From Lichenicola sp965198575 (lineage in GTDB: Bacteria > Pseudomonadota > Alphaproteobacteria > Acetobacterales > Acetobacteraceae): 64,000 bases of DNA. Shown here piece by piece: positions 44,838-53,095 of the stretch. Numbering within the stretch: position 1 is the stretch's first letter; the number at the start of each line of letters is the position of its first letter. A model generated the notes under the pieces. That model made no database searches. It worked only from the letters and a program-made list of their open reading frames with translations, and had not been told where the DNA came from. The stretch lies in contig NZ_OZ240671.1 of assembly GCF_965198575.1 (NCBI RefSeq), positions 124,001 to 188,000 of the forward strand. Direction: 5' to 3'. The translations under genes and the position numbers were made by a program.

Positions 44838-46211
44838 CTAGAGGCTCTCGATCACCACACCGCGCTTCAGGTAGCTGTTGGTCGCGGTCGGGATGATCGT
44901 CGTGCTGGCGGTTGCGTCCGTTGGCAGCGCGTAGCCGCCGATCCAGTACCACGATTGTGCGATGATTTGCTTGAGCCGATCGAGCGGCTCGCGGGTGACC
45001 ATGACGACGTTGTCGACCCGCTCGAGGAGCGACTTCTCGGCATCCGGAATGTCGCTATGACCGGTATCGGCGTAGTCGCCCTCGATCAGCGCGCCCTGCC
45101 CGCATACGATCGCGCGGTGGATGGCACCTGCGCCGAGCGTCGTCTGCTGAGGTGCCTCGGTCGTCGGCACGAAGCGGACGCCGAGCAGCTCGACCACCGC
45201 GCCGGCCTGATAGGTCTCGGTTCCGTAAGCGCCTCGGTACAGGTATTTGAAATCGCCGTCTCGAAACAGCCCGAGCATCTGCTGATCATCGAGATAGCAG
45301 TTGTACGATCCACCGACCGTTGGCACGTTGTTCATGCGCAATGCGGCAACCGCGGAAAGCACTGTCTGGATCCCCAGCGTGTCGCCCGGGATATAGCTGT
45401 TGGCACCGTAGGTCCCGATCGGCGCCACCAGGCCGGCCGTGCTCAACCGTCCATTCGGGCGGATCACCAGGGGAGCGGTTGCCGCGATGACGGCCTGCGT
45501 CACCGTTCCGTCCGAGACGGCGATATTGGTCGAGAAGGTCAGGCTGCCGGACGTGCCGTTCGGCGCAGTCGAGACGTTGATCGAGTCCGCCACACTGGTC
45601 ACCAAAGTGTAGGCGTTGCTCCCGACGGTGACCGTCATGCCGCTGGTGGTGCCGACCGCGATCACCTGGCCGTTGCTGTTCATGACGTTCTGGAAGCCGC
45701 GGATGTCGTCCACGGTGATCGTCTTGCCCGCACTGCCCAACGTCGTCGTGACGCGGGTATTGCCCCCGAGATAACCGCCGACGCCGCCCGAAGCGCCGCC
45801 GAAGAGCGCGTTGCGGGCGATCCGGTCCAGTGACTGCATCGCCTGTACGCCGTTGGTGCGCGCATTCGCCAGGAACTGGCTGGCAATGCCGACTCCCTCG
45901 CTGACCATGTTCAGATCGATGGTGTCGCCATACTGGTTGATGGTCAGCGTGTACTGCTCGATCGTCCAGGCCGACGGCGTCATGCCGTTATCGAAGTTCG
46001 TGTTGTTGGTCGGAGACATCGGCGTGCTGACCGGCGCCTTGAGGCCCTTGCGGGTCTTGGTGACGCTTTCACCGATGCGGTTGGGGAAGACTTCACGGTC
46101 GGCGATGGATCGGAAACCAAGACGCGACTGCAGCCCGTCCTGGAATTCGCGGGCGAGGAAGCCCTGCTGAATGATCGGCTGCAGCTGGGACGGGAAGTTC
46201 TGGATCGGCAT
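44838..46211 (-). CDS. Major capsid protein
   Basis: 457 aa. N-terminal LAREFQDGLQSRLGFRSIADREVFPNRIGESVTKTRKG, IEQYTLTINQYGDTIDLNMVSEGVG and a helix ARTNGVQAMQSLDRIARNALFGG look like HK97-fold coats of the N4-gp56/P22-like groups. A beta-rich insertion (~170-250, SGMTVTVGSNAYTLVTS...) interrupts the core. No head protease gene is found, so the coat is probably used uncleaved, as in P22. It follows the scaffold gene. Confidence 0.8.
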   Translation of the reverse strand: MPIQNFPSQLQPIIQQGFLAREFQDGLQSRLGFRSIADREVFPNRIGESVTKTRKGLKAPVSTPMSPTNNTNFDNGMTPSAWTIEQYTLTINQYGDTIDLNMVSEGVGIASQFLANARTNGVQAMQSLDRIARNALFGGASGGVGGYLGGNTRVTTTLGSAGKTITVDDIRGFQNVMNSNGQVIAVGTTSGMTVTVGSNAYTLVTSVADSINVSTAPNGTSGSLTFSTNIAVSDGTVTQAVIAATAPLVIRPNGRLSTAGLVAPIGTYGANSYIPGDTLGIQTVLSAVAALRMNNVPTVGGSYNCYLDDQQMLGLFRDGDFKYLYRGAYGTETYQAGAVVELLGVRFVPTTEAPQQTTLGAGAIHRAIVCGQGALIEGDYADTGHSDIPDAEKSLLERVDNVVMVTREPLDRLKQIIAQSWYWIGGYALPTDATASTTIIPTATNSYLKRGVVIESL

Positions 46212-46336
46212 GCGGTGGTTTCACCTTCTGTTGGTGCGCGCCCTGCGCGAACGTTGGCGGACGCGCGGGCAATCTTCCGTCGAGCCGGCCTGCACCGGGT
46301 CATGTCTGCAGTGGGATTGGAACGATCCCGCCCCGA

Positions 46337-46924
46337 TCAGCGGGGACTGGCGATCAGGCGATCCCGTTCGGCATGCCAAGCCTCCCGTGACAGGCTGCGC
46401 GCATCCACCACGCTCGGTTGTGCGGGTGATGGCGGACGCTGCAGCTGTGCCGTGGTACCCGTGGCGGTGCCGGTCCTGTCTGCAGCGAACAGATACGGTT
46501 TCTGCTGCCGAAGTGAGGCGACGACGGCTTCAGCACCCAGCACTTCGCCGGTTTCGCTGAGGCTGAGACCCTCGCGATTCGCCAGCCGGAGCCCATCGAG
46601 ATCGACAATCCCAGACCGAATTGCCTGCGTCTTCAACTCCGCTTCCTGCACCCGCTTGCCTGCATCGGCACGGACCGTTGCGATCGTGTCGTCGCGATCG
46701 CGTACCGCCGCCGCACATGCGGTATCCCGCTCGCCGACGGCCGTCTGCGCCTGCTCGCGGTAGCGCGCCACCTCGAGGCGGAGCTCCCTCTCATACTCGG
46801 TGATCTCGCGCGGAACCTCGGTCGCCTCGGCTCCCGGCGTCACGACCTCCACCACCGGCGCTGCAGGCAATACGAGTTCCTGCAACTGGACCGGCTGGAG
46901 GCCTTCTGGGCTGCTTTCTGTCAT
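46337..46924 (-). CDS. Scaffolding protein
   Basis: 195 aa from the ATG at 46924. Predominantly helical and charged, with a long coiled-coil-like middle (REITEYERELRLEVARYREQAQTAVGERD...AVRDRDDTIATVRADAGKRVQEAELK) flanked by disordered Pro/Thr/Ser regions. This and the slot between portal and capsid fit a scaffold that shapes the procapsid. The 85-bp gap before the portal gene holds nothing recognisable. Confidence 0.75.
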   Translation of the reverse strand: MTESSPEGLQPVQLQELVLPAAPVVEVVTPGAEATEVPREITEYERELRLEVARYREQAQTAVGERDTACAAAVRDRDDTIATVRADAGKRVQEAELKTQAIRSGIVDLDGLRLANREGLSLSETGEVLGAEAVVASLRQQKPYLFAADRTGTATGTTAQLQRPPSPAQPSVVDARSLSREAWHAERDRLIASPR

Positions 46925-47010
46925 CCGCGGACAGGTCCTTCTCAACGCCACCGGCCGCGCCGTCACATGACGGCACGGTCCCTGGTGGCAGAAGTTGTTG
47001 GGCGAGGCGG

Positions 47011-48432
47011 CTAGACGTCGGTGCCGACCTCGACCGGCGGGCCGGTGCCCCCAAGCCCGTAGAGCGGGGTAACGATGGCGAGTGCCTGCGTGTGGTCGAT
47101 CACCCCAGCCCCGAGCAACGTCACAACGCTGCTCGCTTGTGCCTGGCGGTCGGCAAAACTCGCCGGAAACCAGCTCGGCCAGACCAGTTTCAGTCCCCCT
47201 GCATCGAGATTTTCAGCTGCTCCCCCGGCGACCTCGAGGCCGCCCGCGATACAATTGGACGCCTTGCACAGCATGCTCATCAGGGCGAGCAGGCCGGCAT
47301 CGCCGTACGAGATGCGGAGCCGGTCTGCGAGCCAGATCAGCCCCTGGCACATCAGCTCGATGGCTCGACCGCTCTGTGCCGCTCCCATGCGGTCACCGTG
47401 CGCCCGGTTGCCGTGCATGGCCTCGAGCGCGATCGCCCGCAGCTCCTGCACGTGGGCCAGGACCGCCGCCGCTGCGTTGCCGTTGATCTCGAGCAGCTTG
47501 GCGTCGCCTTCGGGCGGCAACGTCAGTGCCGAGGCCGCCCCGCCCGAGCGCACCGCTCCGCCGAGGTTGAGGCCGCCCGACGGGTCCTTGAGCACCAGCG
47601 TCGGATCGGAGCCGTACTTCAATCCGCGCCCGGCCTGCGACAGCAGGTAGTCGGCCTCGATCACCGTGTCGATCGAGGCGGCAAACGTGCAGGTGCCATC
47701 CGGCCCATCCGGATCATGGCCACCGCTGCCGGAGATGTTGCGGATCCACACGATCGGCACGAACTCGAGCCCGTGCAGGACGGTGCGGCCCGGATCGGGC
47801 GGCATCAGTGACGGATTGACACCGACCGGCACCGGCAGGAACCAGCGTTCCGCGGTGTCGTCCCAGACCCGCTTGAACCAGTACGGCCCGGAGCCCAAGT
47901 CGACCGCGTAGCCTTGTGCCACCAGGTCCGCGGCGGCCACCTTGAAGCACTCGGTGACGCTGAGCAGCTCGCGCGGCTTGTCGCTGCGCCAGACCGGCGT
48001 GAGATACTTCGTCGATAGCACCTCGAAATACGGACGCCTCTCGATGATCCGCAACTGGATCGCTACCGATCCGACGGAACCCCGGGTCGCCGCCTCGAGC
48101 ATGATCTCGTTCAGGCGTGTCTCGCGGATCAGCTCGGACAGGGCCGTCGCGGTCTTGCTGTCGGTGGCCGTGACGGACGGCCAATGCCCCTCGCTGAAAA
48201 GCAGAGACACGGAATCCTCCACGACGACCCGGCAAAGCCCGGTGCGCACCGACGGCCGTCGTTCGTCGAGCGGCACATATTCGCCGGCATCGCTGCGTTC
48301 CTTGGAGAACGCATAAGGCAGTACGTCATACTGCCGGCCTTCGAGAACCGCCTCCAGCGCCGCCAGCCGCGCGCTGCGCCGAGGCATTGACGCGTCGCGC
48401 GGCATGCGTGCCTGCAATGCAAGCCAATCCAT
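47011..48432 (-). CDS. Portal protein
   Basis: 473 aa. DSVSLLFSEGHWPSV, a clip/stem-like SVGSVAIQLRIIERRPYFEVL, EADYLLSQAGRGLKYGSDPTLVLKD and LEINGNAAAAVLAHVQELRAIALEAMHG are consistent with dodecameric portals that form the DNA-entry vertex. It sits 4 bp after the terminase gene and before the scaffold, the standard packaging order. Confidence 0.87.
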   Translation of the reverse strand: MDWLALQARMPRDASMPRRSARLAALEAVLEGRQYDVLPYAFSKERSDAGEYVPLDERRPSVRTGLCRVVVEDSVSLLFSEGHWPSVTATDSKTATALSELIRETRLNEIMLEAATRGSVGSVAIQLRIIERRPYFEVLSTKYLTPVWRSDKPRELLSVTECFKVAAADLVAQGYAVDLGSGPYWFKRVWDDTAERWFLPVPVGVNPSLMPPDPGRTVLHGLEFVPIVWIRNISGSGGHDPDGPDGTCTFAASIDTVIEADYLLSQAGRGLKYGSDPTLVLKDPSGGLNLGGAVRSGGAASALTLPPEGDAKLLEINGNAAAAVLAHVQELRAIALEAMHGNRAHGDRMGAAQSGRAIELMCQGLIWLADRLRISYGDAGLLALMSMLCKASNCIAGGLEVAGGAAENLDAGGLKLVWPSWFPASFADRQAQASSVVTLLGAGVIDHTQALAIVTPLYGLGGTGPPVEVGTDV

Positions 48433-48436
48433 GCGT

Positions 48437-50203
48437 TCATCGCTCCATGAAGGCGTTGGCCGACGCGGTGACCGAATTCACCGCACGCCTGCCGAACAGG
48501 TAGTAGCCGCTCGCATCGACCAGATGATCGAACCCTTGCGTCTTGTCTGGCTCGTTGCTGCCCTCTCGATAGATCAGCCGTTCATAAGCCTCGATCGATT
48601 GCCGGCAACGTGGATCCACGGTCGCCAGGATGGCACCGTCGGCCGTTCGGAACTGCCGGTTTATGACGTTCATCCGATCGCGAACAGGTGGATGTGCCCG
48701 GAGCGCGGAGACTACGAACCCCTTTTCCCGCAATATACCGATATCGGTCCTGCCGCCGGCCGAACTGCGTCGCTGCGCCCCGGCCGGATCCGGATAGACG
48801 GTGATGTGATCCACCAGCCGCCGCCCCGGCTCGAATCCCTCGCGCCCGAAACGTTTAGCGATCTCGTCTGCCATCTCGTCGGTATTGGAGGTCGGCAGGA
48901 TGATCTCGTCGATCTGCCGCGTCGTATCGCCGTCTTCCTGCCAAACCGTAGCCGACATCGGATTGACATTGAAGTCGATCCCCACGTGCAACGGAACCGA
49001 CTGGTCATACGCGCAGCGTCTCACATTTTCCGCGCGCGAGAACGCGTACACAACCCTTCCCGCATAGGTCTCGAAGCTGGCTCCATATTCCTGTCGGAAG
49101 ACCCGCGGATCGAGCTCTTTCTCCGCGGACTGCAATTCGGATAGCGGAACGTGTCCACCCTCTGCGGTGGTGAACAGGAACGACCGGTAACTCGGATCAC
49201 CACCAGGCTGGCCGAGGATATAGGCGTCCCTCAGGTGATCGAACCCCTTGGGTGTGCCGATGAACAATGCATGTCCACGCGCTGTCGACAGCATGGGTCT
49301 GATCACCTCCAGCCAGGCCGACGGCCGGCAGTCAGCCCATTCATCGCCGCCGAAGAACCACAGGCCGGAACCACGCAGGTTCTCCGAAGCATCGAGCCCG
49401 ATCAGTCGGATCACGTGGCCCGATCGCAACCTGATGCTGCAGTCGGTTTCAGCCGGCGCCCCGTCCATCCAGCTTCTCGGGATCGTCCGCTTCAACCGGC
49501 CCCACATGACCCGCTTGGCCTGCAGGAAGGTCGGCGCGCCATACCAGATCTCGTTCTCGGTCCCGACATTGCCGGCAACCGCCAGCCGGGCCGCCCGGCG
49601 CAGCTCTTCTGCCATCAGGAAGGTATTGTGCGTCGGGACCTTCGAGTGTCCGCATAGGTAAAGGCGCGACGGGCTATCAACCTGGATGCACCGCACCGGG
49701 CGGGTCCGCGCCGCCTGCACCGACCGTATTCCATGCACCGTGTCCGTGGCACCGGATAGCAGCCGGTCCAGGATAGTGAACCCTCCCCCTTGCCGCATCG
49801 CGAGCGCGATCTGGCGGGTGGTCAACAACGTATCGATCTGCGCGCATCCCTGTCGCACCGGCCAGAGATGCTCATCATCGGCGACGATCACGCTGCCGTC
49901 GTCGAACACCATGCGGTTGCACGGGCGCCCGATCATGATGTCGGTTGCATACGTCACCGCGCAAATGCGCCCGTGCTCGTCGAACAGGCGAGTTCCGACC
50001 TCCACTTCGCCCATTGTCGTCCAGCCGTCCGGCGAGGCGAGCGGTGTGTCCAGCGCAAGAGCCTTGCCGAACCGCCGCCCGCAGACCGCGACCCGGAACC
50101 GCGCCGTCGCATCCCAGCCTGCCTCGTAGATTGCCCATTGCGCCGGACTGAGCGCCGCCCTGCCGCCCTGGCTGCTAGCGGGTCGATGCCCGCGGTGGAT
50201 CAT
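48437..50203 (-). CDS. Terminase large subunit interrupted by an in-frame intein
   Basis: 588 aa precursor from the ATG at 50203 (a longer frame to 50296 overlaps terS deeply). ATPase: Walker A VCGRRFGK is broken after the Lys by the intein and resumes with TFLMAEEL; Walker B GLWFFGGDEWAD; coupling motif ALFIGTPKG. Nuclease: VGIDFNVNPMSAT and a C-terminal FDHLVDASGYYLF. Removing the 146-residue intein leaves ~442 aa, a normal terminase length. It cuts and pumps DNA into the procapsid. Unspliced protein should be inactive because the P-loop is split. Confidence 0.92.
   Translation of the reverse strand: MIHRGHRPASSQGGRAALSPAQWAIYEAGWDATARFRVAVCGRRFGKALALDTPLASPDGWTTMGEVEVGTRLFDEHGRICAVTYATDIMIGRPCNRMVFDDGSVIVADDEHLWPVRQGCAQIDTLLTTRQIALAMRQGGGFTILDRLLSGATDTVHGIRSVQAARTRPVRCIQVDSPSRLYLCGHSKVPTHNTFLMAEELRRAARLAVAGNVGTENEIWYGAPTFLQAKRVMWGRLKRTIPRSWMDGAPAETDCSIRLRSGHVIRLIGLDASENLRGSGLWFFGGDEWADCRPSAWLEVIRPMLSTARGHALFIGTPKGFDHLRDAYILGQPGGDPSYRSFLFTTAEGGHVPLSELQSAEKELDPRVFRQEYGASFETYAGRVVYAFSRAENVRRCAYDQSVPLHVGIDFNVNPMSATVWQEDGDTTRQIDEIILPTSNTDEMADEIAKRFGREGFEPGRRLVDHITVYPDPAGAQRRSSAGGRTDIGILREKGFVVSALRAHPPVRDRMNVINRQFRTADGAILATVDPRCRQSIEAYERLIYREGSNEPDKTQGFDHLVDASGYYLFGRRAVNSVTASANAFMER
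49625..50062 (-). other. Mini-intein in TerL Walker A, class 3 (W-C-T) type
   Basis: 146 residues, from Ala after GRRFGK to Asn before TFLMAEEL. Blocks: A starts ALALDTPLASPDGWTTMGE; B ends ADDEHLW; F is VRCIQVDSPSRLYLCG; G is VPTHN followed by Thr. The first residue is Ala, not Cys or Ser; Trp in block B, Cys in block F and Thr in block G match the W-C-T set of class 3 inteins, which splice through the internal Cys. No homing-endonuclease (DOD or HNH) domain fits in the middle, so it is a mini-intein and probably immobile now. Confidence 0.9.
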
Positions 50204-50663
50204 CGTCAGCGGCGATCTCCCTGATGGCGGCATACGGGTCAGGCGCCGCGCCGGAAGCGGCTGTTCGTTGTGCGAACTTGGCAGGCTTGCAGCCACGCAG
50301 GAGCAGGACCAGCAGCGGGTCGCTATAGCGCTGGACGGTAACCGCCTCGCCGGTGGATTGATCGAAGACCGGCTGCCCCGCTTTCATGACCGGATGCGGG
50401 ATGCCTTCCAGTGCCCGTCTCCAGGCTTCTGCCTCGAGCACGTCAGCAGCCTCGTCCAGCGCCTCCGAATAAGCCGTCGCGAACACCGGGTCGCGCTGCT
50501 TCAGCATGTTGAGTTGACGGCGGCTCAGGCCGCTGGCGCGACAGGCAGCAGATGCGTTTCCGGTCTTCCCGAGCGTGTTCAAGAAGCATTCGCACACCGC
50601 CCGATGGCCGGCAATGTCGGACGCGGCATGGGTTGTGAGAAAACCATGCGGACTATAGACCAT
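50175..50663 (-). CDS. Terminase small subunit-like DNA-binding protein
   Basis: 162 aa. The helical N-terminal half has an HTH-like stretch (FLNTLGKTGNASAACRASGLSRRQLNMLKQRDPVFATAYSEALDEAAD) seen in small terminases that bind the packaging site, and EAEAWRRALEGI...DPLLVLLLRGCKPAKF is a common phage terS-associated end. It overlaps terL by 29 bp. Confidence 0.87.
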   Translation of the reverse strand: MVYSPHGFLTTHAASDIAGHRAVCECFLNTLGKTGNASAACRASGLSRRQLNMLKQRDPVFATAYSEALDEAADVLEAEAWRRALEGIPHPVMKAGQPVFDQSTGEAVTVQRYSDPLLVLLLRGCKPAKFAQRTAASGAAPDPYAAIREIAADDDPPRASTR

Positions 50664-50672
50664 CTGTCTTCC

Positions 50673-51080
50673 TCAGGCATAACGAACCGCGCTGATCCGT
50701 CGCCCCCGGGACGACGTGCAGGCGGTCAGGTTGCTCCGAACTGACGGCCCGTTCTCGAACCGGCGGACTGCCTGTTCACGCTTCAAGGCAGCCTGGATCG
50801 ATGATCTGAGCGTGTCCGGAATGACGCCCAGGCGCGTCAGGTTGGCAAAACCGAAGCGGCGGATCGGCACGCAGCGGATCACCACGTGCTGCAGCGGAAG
50901 CCCACTCAGCCCCATGTCGGAGAGTTGCGCGGGTGCGACATCAGCTCGGTGCTGGGTGCCCGGTTGGCGCTCCACGCGGAGCAGGGTCAGTTCGTCCTCG
51001 ACCGTCTCCTGCACGACATAGACCGATGCTCCGCAGGCAACAACGTCCCCACACACGATCTTAGCCGAGTTCGCGAACAT
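50673..51080 (-). CDS. Small phage-region protein, unknown
   Basis: 135 aa from the ATG at 51080 (a TTG at 51107 lies in the terminator). The middle, DMGLSGLPLQHVVIRCVPIRRFGFANLTRLGVIPDTLRSSIQAALKRE, faintly recalls the C-terminal half of MazF/PemK-fold proteins, but the N-terminal GDVV context lacks the usual residues, so I do not assign a toxin. It lies 9 bp before terS. Confidence 0.5.
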   Translation of the reverse strand: MFANSAKIVCGDVVACGASVYVVQETVEDELTLLRVERQPGTQHRADVAPAQLSDMGLSGLPLQHVVIRCVPIRRFGFANLTRLGVIPDTLRSSIQAALKREQAVRRFENGPSVRSNLTACTSSRGRRISAVRYA

Positions 51081-51106
51081 CGAATTGCACCCATGATCGG
51101 AGTTCA

Positions 51107-51136
51107 ATAAAAAACCCGCCGGGTTTCCCCGGCGGG
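51107..51136 (-). terminator. Rho-independent terminator upstream of the packaging genes
   Basis: On the minus strand, CCCGCCGGG and CCCGGCGGG pair around a GAAA loop and are followed by six T. It would end or attenuate transcripts from the regulator gene at 51208-51753 before the late genes, making late expression depend on read-through (antitermination) or on a promoter beyond it. Confidence 0.85.
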
Positions 51137-51207
51137 CTCAACAATTCCAGTATGAGAAACTTATAGTCCAGGCCGGGCCAGCCGTCAATCGTTATCTTAC
51201 CGGAACG

Positions 51208-51753
51208 TTACTGTTTGATATGTCGACCATCGATCGATGCATATTGTTCGGCCAGCTGCTCAAGCAGAAACGACATCTGGGCCGCGATCTTTTTCCGGCC
51301 GCTCGAATCACCGGGAAGCAATATCGCAGCGATCGCGGAGAAGGAAAGCTCGTCGACCAGAAGCAGCTTCAGGCGTAACTCCGAACAAAGCCCGAGCCCT
51401 TCCCGCACCGCGCGACAGCGTCCGATCGCAGCCGATCGGGCAAGCATGGCAGCATGAATATCCGGGGCTCGGCCGGAGCGGCTGGCTTCCGGATCACGAG
51501 CGCCAACAACCCCCATGACATAGTCCCGGTACCATCGCTCGGCCGCCGCCGCACGCACCGGCTCGACAGCACCATTCGGCAGGAGCGCTGCCAAGGCTCC
51601 GACCATTCGTTGCACATTGTCCTGCACCCGTGCGTCCTGACCCTTTGCCAGACGCTCGGGTGTCGCTCGGGCTGCGCGACCGGACATCGGCAGGCAGCCG
51701 ATGGAGACACGCAAGCCGTTTTGTGGATTAGCAGACAGACGCTCGATCTTCAT
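51208..51753 (-). CDS. Phage-associated transcriptional regulator-like protein, unknown family
   Basis: 181 aa from the ATG at 51753, which has GGAGG upstream; the frame runs back to 51885. Helical C-terminal two thirds: NGAVEPVRAAAAERWYRDYVMGVVGARDP, HAAMLARSAAIGRCRAVREGLG and LRLKLLLVDELSFSAIAAILLPGD...KKIAAQMSFLLEQLAEQY, the last an HTH-like stretch as in RinA/antiterminator-like late regulators. It precedes the terminator that guards the late operon. Family is uncertain. Confidence 0.62.
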   Translation of the reverse strand: MKIERLSANPQNGLRVSIGCLPMSGRAARATPERLAKGQDARVQDNVQRMVGALAALLPNGAVEPVRAAAAERWYRDYVMGVVGARDPEASRSGRAPDIHAAMLARSAAIGRCRAVREGLGLCSELRLKLLLVDELSFSAIAAILLPGDSSGRKKIAAQMSFLLEQLAEQYASIDGRHIKQ

Positions 51754-51829
51754 GATAGATGCCGCCTCCGGTATATTGAATGCCACTTGTTCTTGCCAGT
51801 CGCTGGCGGCGTCGGCAGGGCAACGGTTG

Positions 51830-52114
51830 TCATCGTCTGCGGCTTCCGGATCCGGCGATACCCGATGGATGGAAGCTGATCGCACTCCAGGTGATCGGAT
51901 GTCCGGCGCGCAAGGGTGCGGATCCGGCGTCCTCGCGGTCGCGCGAACAGGGTGATCGCGTTGTTTTCTGATGCAGCAGTTTTGCGCGACGCTGGGCGAA
52001 GCTGCGGCTTACACCAAGCTGGAGCGCCGCCTTGCGCAACGTGGCGCCACGCTTGTCGAGAATGGCCGTCAGACGGGCATCCTGATCGGGCGTCCAATGA
52101 AGTGCTCGTGGCAT
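51830..52114 (-). CDS. Small HTH protein (GcrA/SANT-like)
   Basis: 94 aa. MPRALHWTPDQDARLTAIL...GATLRKAALQLGVSRSFAQRRAKLL is a compact HTH that resembles the DNA-binding part of alphaproteobacterial GcrA-like and phage regulatory proteins. The C-terminal ~45 residues are low-complexity. It is the first gene of the phage block as read. Confidence 0.62.
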   Translation of the reverse strand: MPRALHWTPDQDARLTAILDKRGATLRKAALQLGVSRSFAQRRAKLLHQKTTRSPCSRDREDAGSAPLRAGHPITWSAISFHPSGIAGSGSRRR

Positions 52115-52397
52115 GTGTGATATCCGCCTCTGCTATGAGCGAACATCAGACTGACAAAACGTTAGGGACCGTACAAGAAGTTTTTACCGCGGCTGACGCA
52201 ATATTTACTTAACTTGATGGTTGGGACAAGGTTTTCGAAATGTAATCGCCGGTGTTCGACTGTCGTCATGCAGTAACGATCGTCATGGCGGCAATCGCTT
52301 ACGGTGCGACCTTGTGCGATTACGACAGCAACGTCTTCGAACTGTTAGTGGCTGCGAGGCACCCTGCTGCGGCTCGAAGGACCGGCAGCCGGCGGAC
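52115..52397. other. Intergenic region upstream of the phage block, relatively AT-rich
   Basis: No credible gene on either strand. The part near 52140-52260 is visibly richer in A/T than its surroundings and contains a possible minus-strand promoter at 52202-52229 (TTGTCC, 16 bp, TAAATA). Short plus-strand frames to 52512 are antisense to the secreted-protein gene and have no family motif. Confidence 0.5.
52202..52229 (-). promoter_or_regulatory. Possible sigma70-type promoter driving the phage-regulatory genes
   Basis: On the minus strand, TTGTCC (52229-52224) and TAAATA (52207-52202) are 16 bp apart, about 90 bp upstream of the HTH gene at 52114. The AT-rich setting supports it. The -35 matches TTGACA at four positions. 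Confidence 0.35.
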
Positions 52398-52781
52398 CTA
52401 CTGTGGGGGGACGGTTTGGATCGCCGCGCACGGTGCGGCAAGCGGCCCGGTCGCGCCGTTGCGGCAGACTCGCGCTGCGTCGGCACCGCAAATCTGTGAG
52501 CTGTTCTGGTAGTCAGACTCCAGCACGTCGTGGGCGATATCGAGGTCGGTGTGATTGGCGGCGTCGTTCTGGTGTGCGGCGACCTGTTTCTCGGTCTCGT
52601 GCACCTCGGTCATTGCCGACAGGCATGCCTTGCTTGCCGCCTCGGTATGCAGGCGGAGCACCGCCAGGATCTTGTCCAGCTGGCCCCGACCGCTTGTGCT
52701 ATCGTCATCGGCCCGGGCGGCGGCAACCGCACCCGTCACCAGGATTGAAAGTGCCGCAGCGAGCAATCGTCTCTGGATCAT
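52398..52781 (-). CDS. Small secreted/periplasmic protein, unknown
   Basis: 127 aa from the ATG at 52781. Clear Sec signal peptide RRLLAAALSILVTGAVAAARA followed by a helical, charged mature part with four cysteines (one in the SKACLSAMTE segment, one in SQICGADAARVC, another two near the C-terminus), which could form disulfides. Function unknown. It lies between the phage block and tRNA-Ser and may be a phage-carried accessory or a host gene. Confidence 0.65.
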   Translation of the reverse strand: MIQRRLLAAALSILVTGAVAAARADDDSTSGRGQLDKILAVLRLHTEAASKACLSAMTEVHETEKQVAAHQNDAANHTDLDIAHDVLESDYQNSSQICGADAARVCRNGATGPLAAPCAAIQTVPPQ

Positions 52782-52914
52782 CTGTATCTCGCAGAGCATC
52801 CCGGGCAATCATGCCCACAGGCACGCCCATCTACCGTTGTTTGGGCCAGCAGGTAAGACCGCCCGCACAGTCTGCAGAAGGCTCACGGCAGGTTCTGACC
52901 GGAAAAGGAAACTT

Positions 52915-53007
52915 TGGCGGAGGGGATGGGATTCGAACCCACGGTACGGCTTGACACCGTACAACGGTTTAGCAAACCGCCGCCTTCAGCCACTCGGCCA
53001 CCCCTCC
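52915..53007 (-). tRNA. tRNA-Ser (anticodon GCT)
   Basis: On the minus strand the gene begins GGAGGGGTGGCCGAGTGG and ends with GGTTCGAATCC plus an encoded CCA. The anticodon loop reads TTGCTAA, giving GCT for Ser AGC/AGU. A long variable arm (GTACGGTGTCAAGCCGTAC) is the serine class II signature. Its proximity to the phage block is of interest as a potential integration target. Confidence 0.96.
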
Positions 53008-53095
53008 GCCGAAGAGCGTGCTCATCACACGGCGTTTGCAGGCCGGTTCTACGGCCTGGCCGCGCCGCCGTCAAATCGACCGCCGCCCGCAATCC

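Larger units (their letters stand above)
29526..52114 (-). mobile_element. Contractile-tailed (myovirus-like) prophage or domesticated phage block
   Basis: Every gene here is on the minus strand and follows myophage order: HTH protein and regulator, TerS, TerL, portal, scaffold, capsid, connector genes, tail terminator, sheath, tube, frameshifting chaperone, tape measure, hub proteins, spike, gp25, gpJ, gpI-like, fibre, lysin. Many pairs overlap by 1-29 bp. No integrase, repressor, replication gene, holin or transposase is visible, and I found no direct-repeat att pair. A tRNA-Ser sits about 0.8 kb beyond the right side. The element is therefore either defective or maintained as a particle-producing cassette. 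Confidence 0.85.

Noticed and set aside
50673..51080. Possible MazF/PemK-type toxin in the small phage-region protein
   Set aside because: Only the C-terminal half looks remotely similar; the key N-terminal region is absent and there is no antitoxin gene next to it.
52221..52512. Plus-strand short frames opposite the secreted protein
   Set aside because: No ribosome-binding site, no family motif, and they are antisense to a gene with a good signal peptide.
29496..53007. Phage attachment repeats at tRNA-Ser and at the left edge of the phage block
   Set aside because: I compared the tRNA-Ser 3' end with the 29.5 kb edge by eye and saw no shared direct repeat; a proper search is needed.
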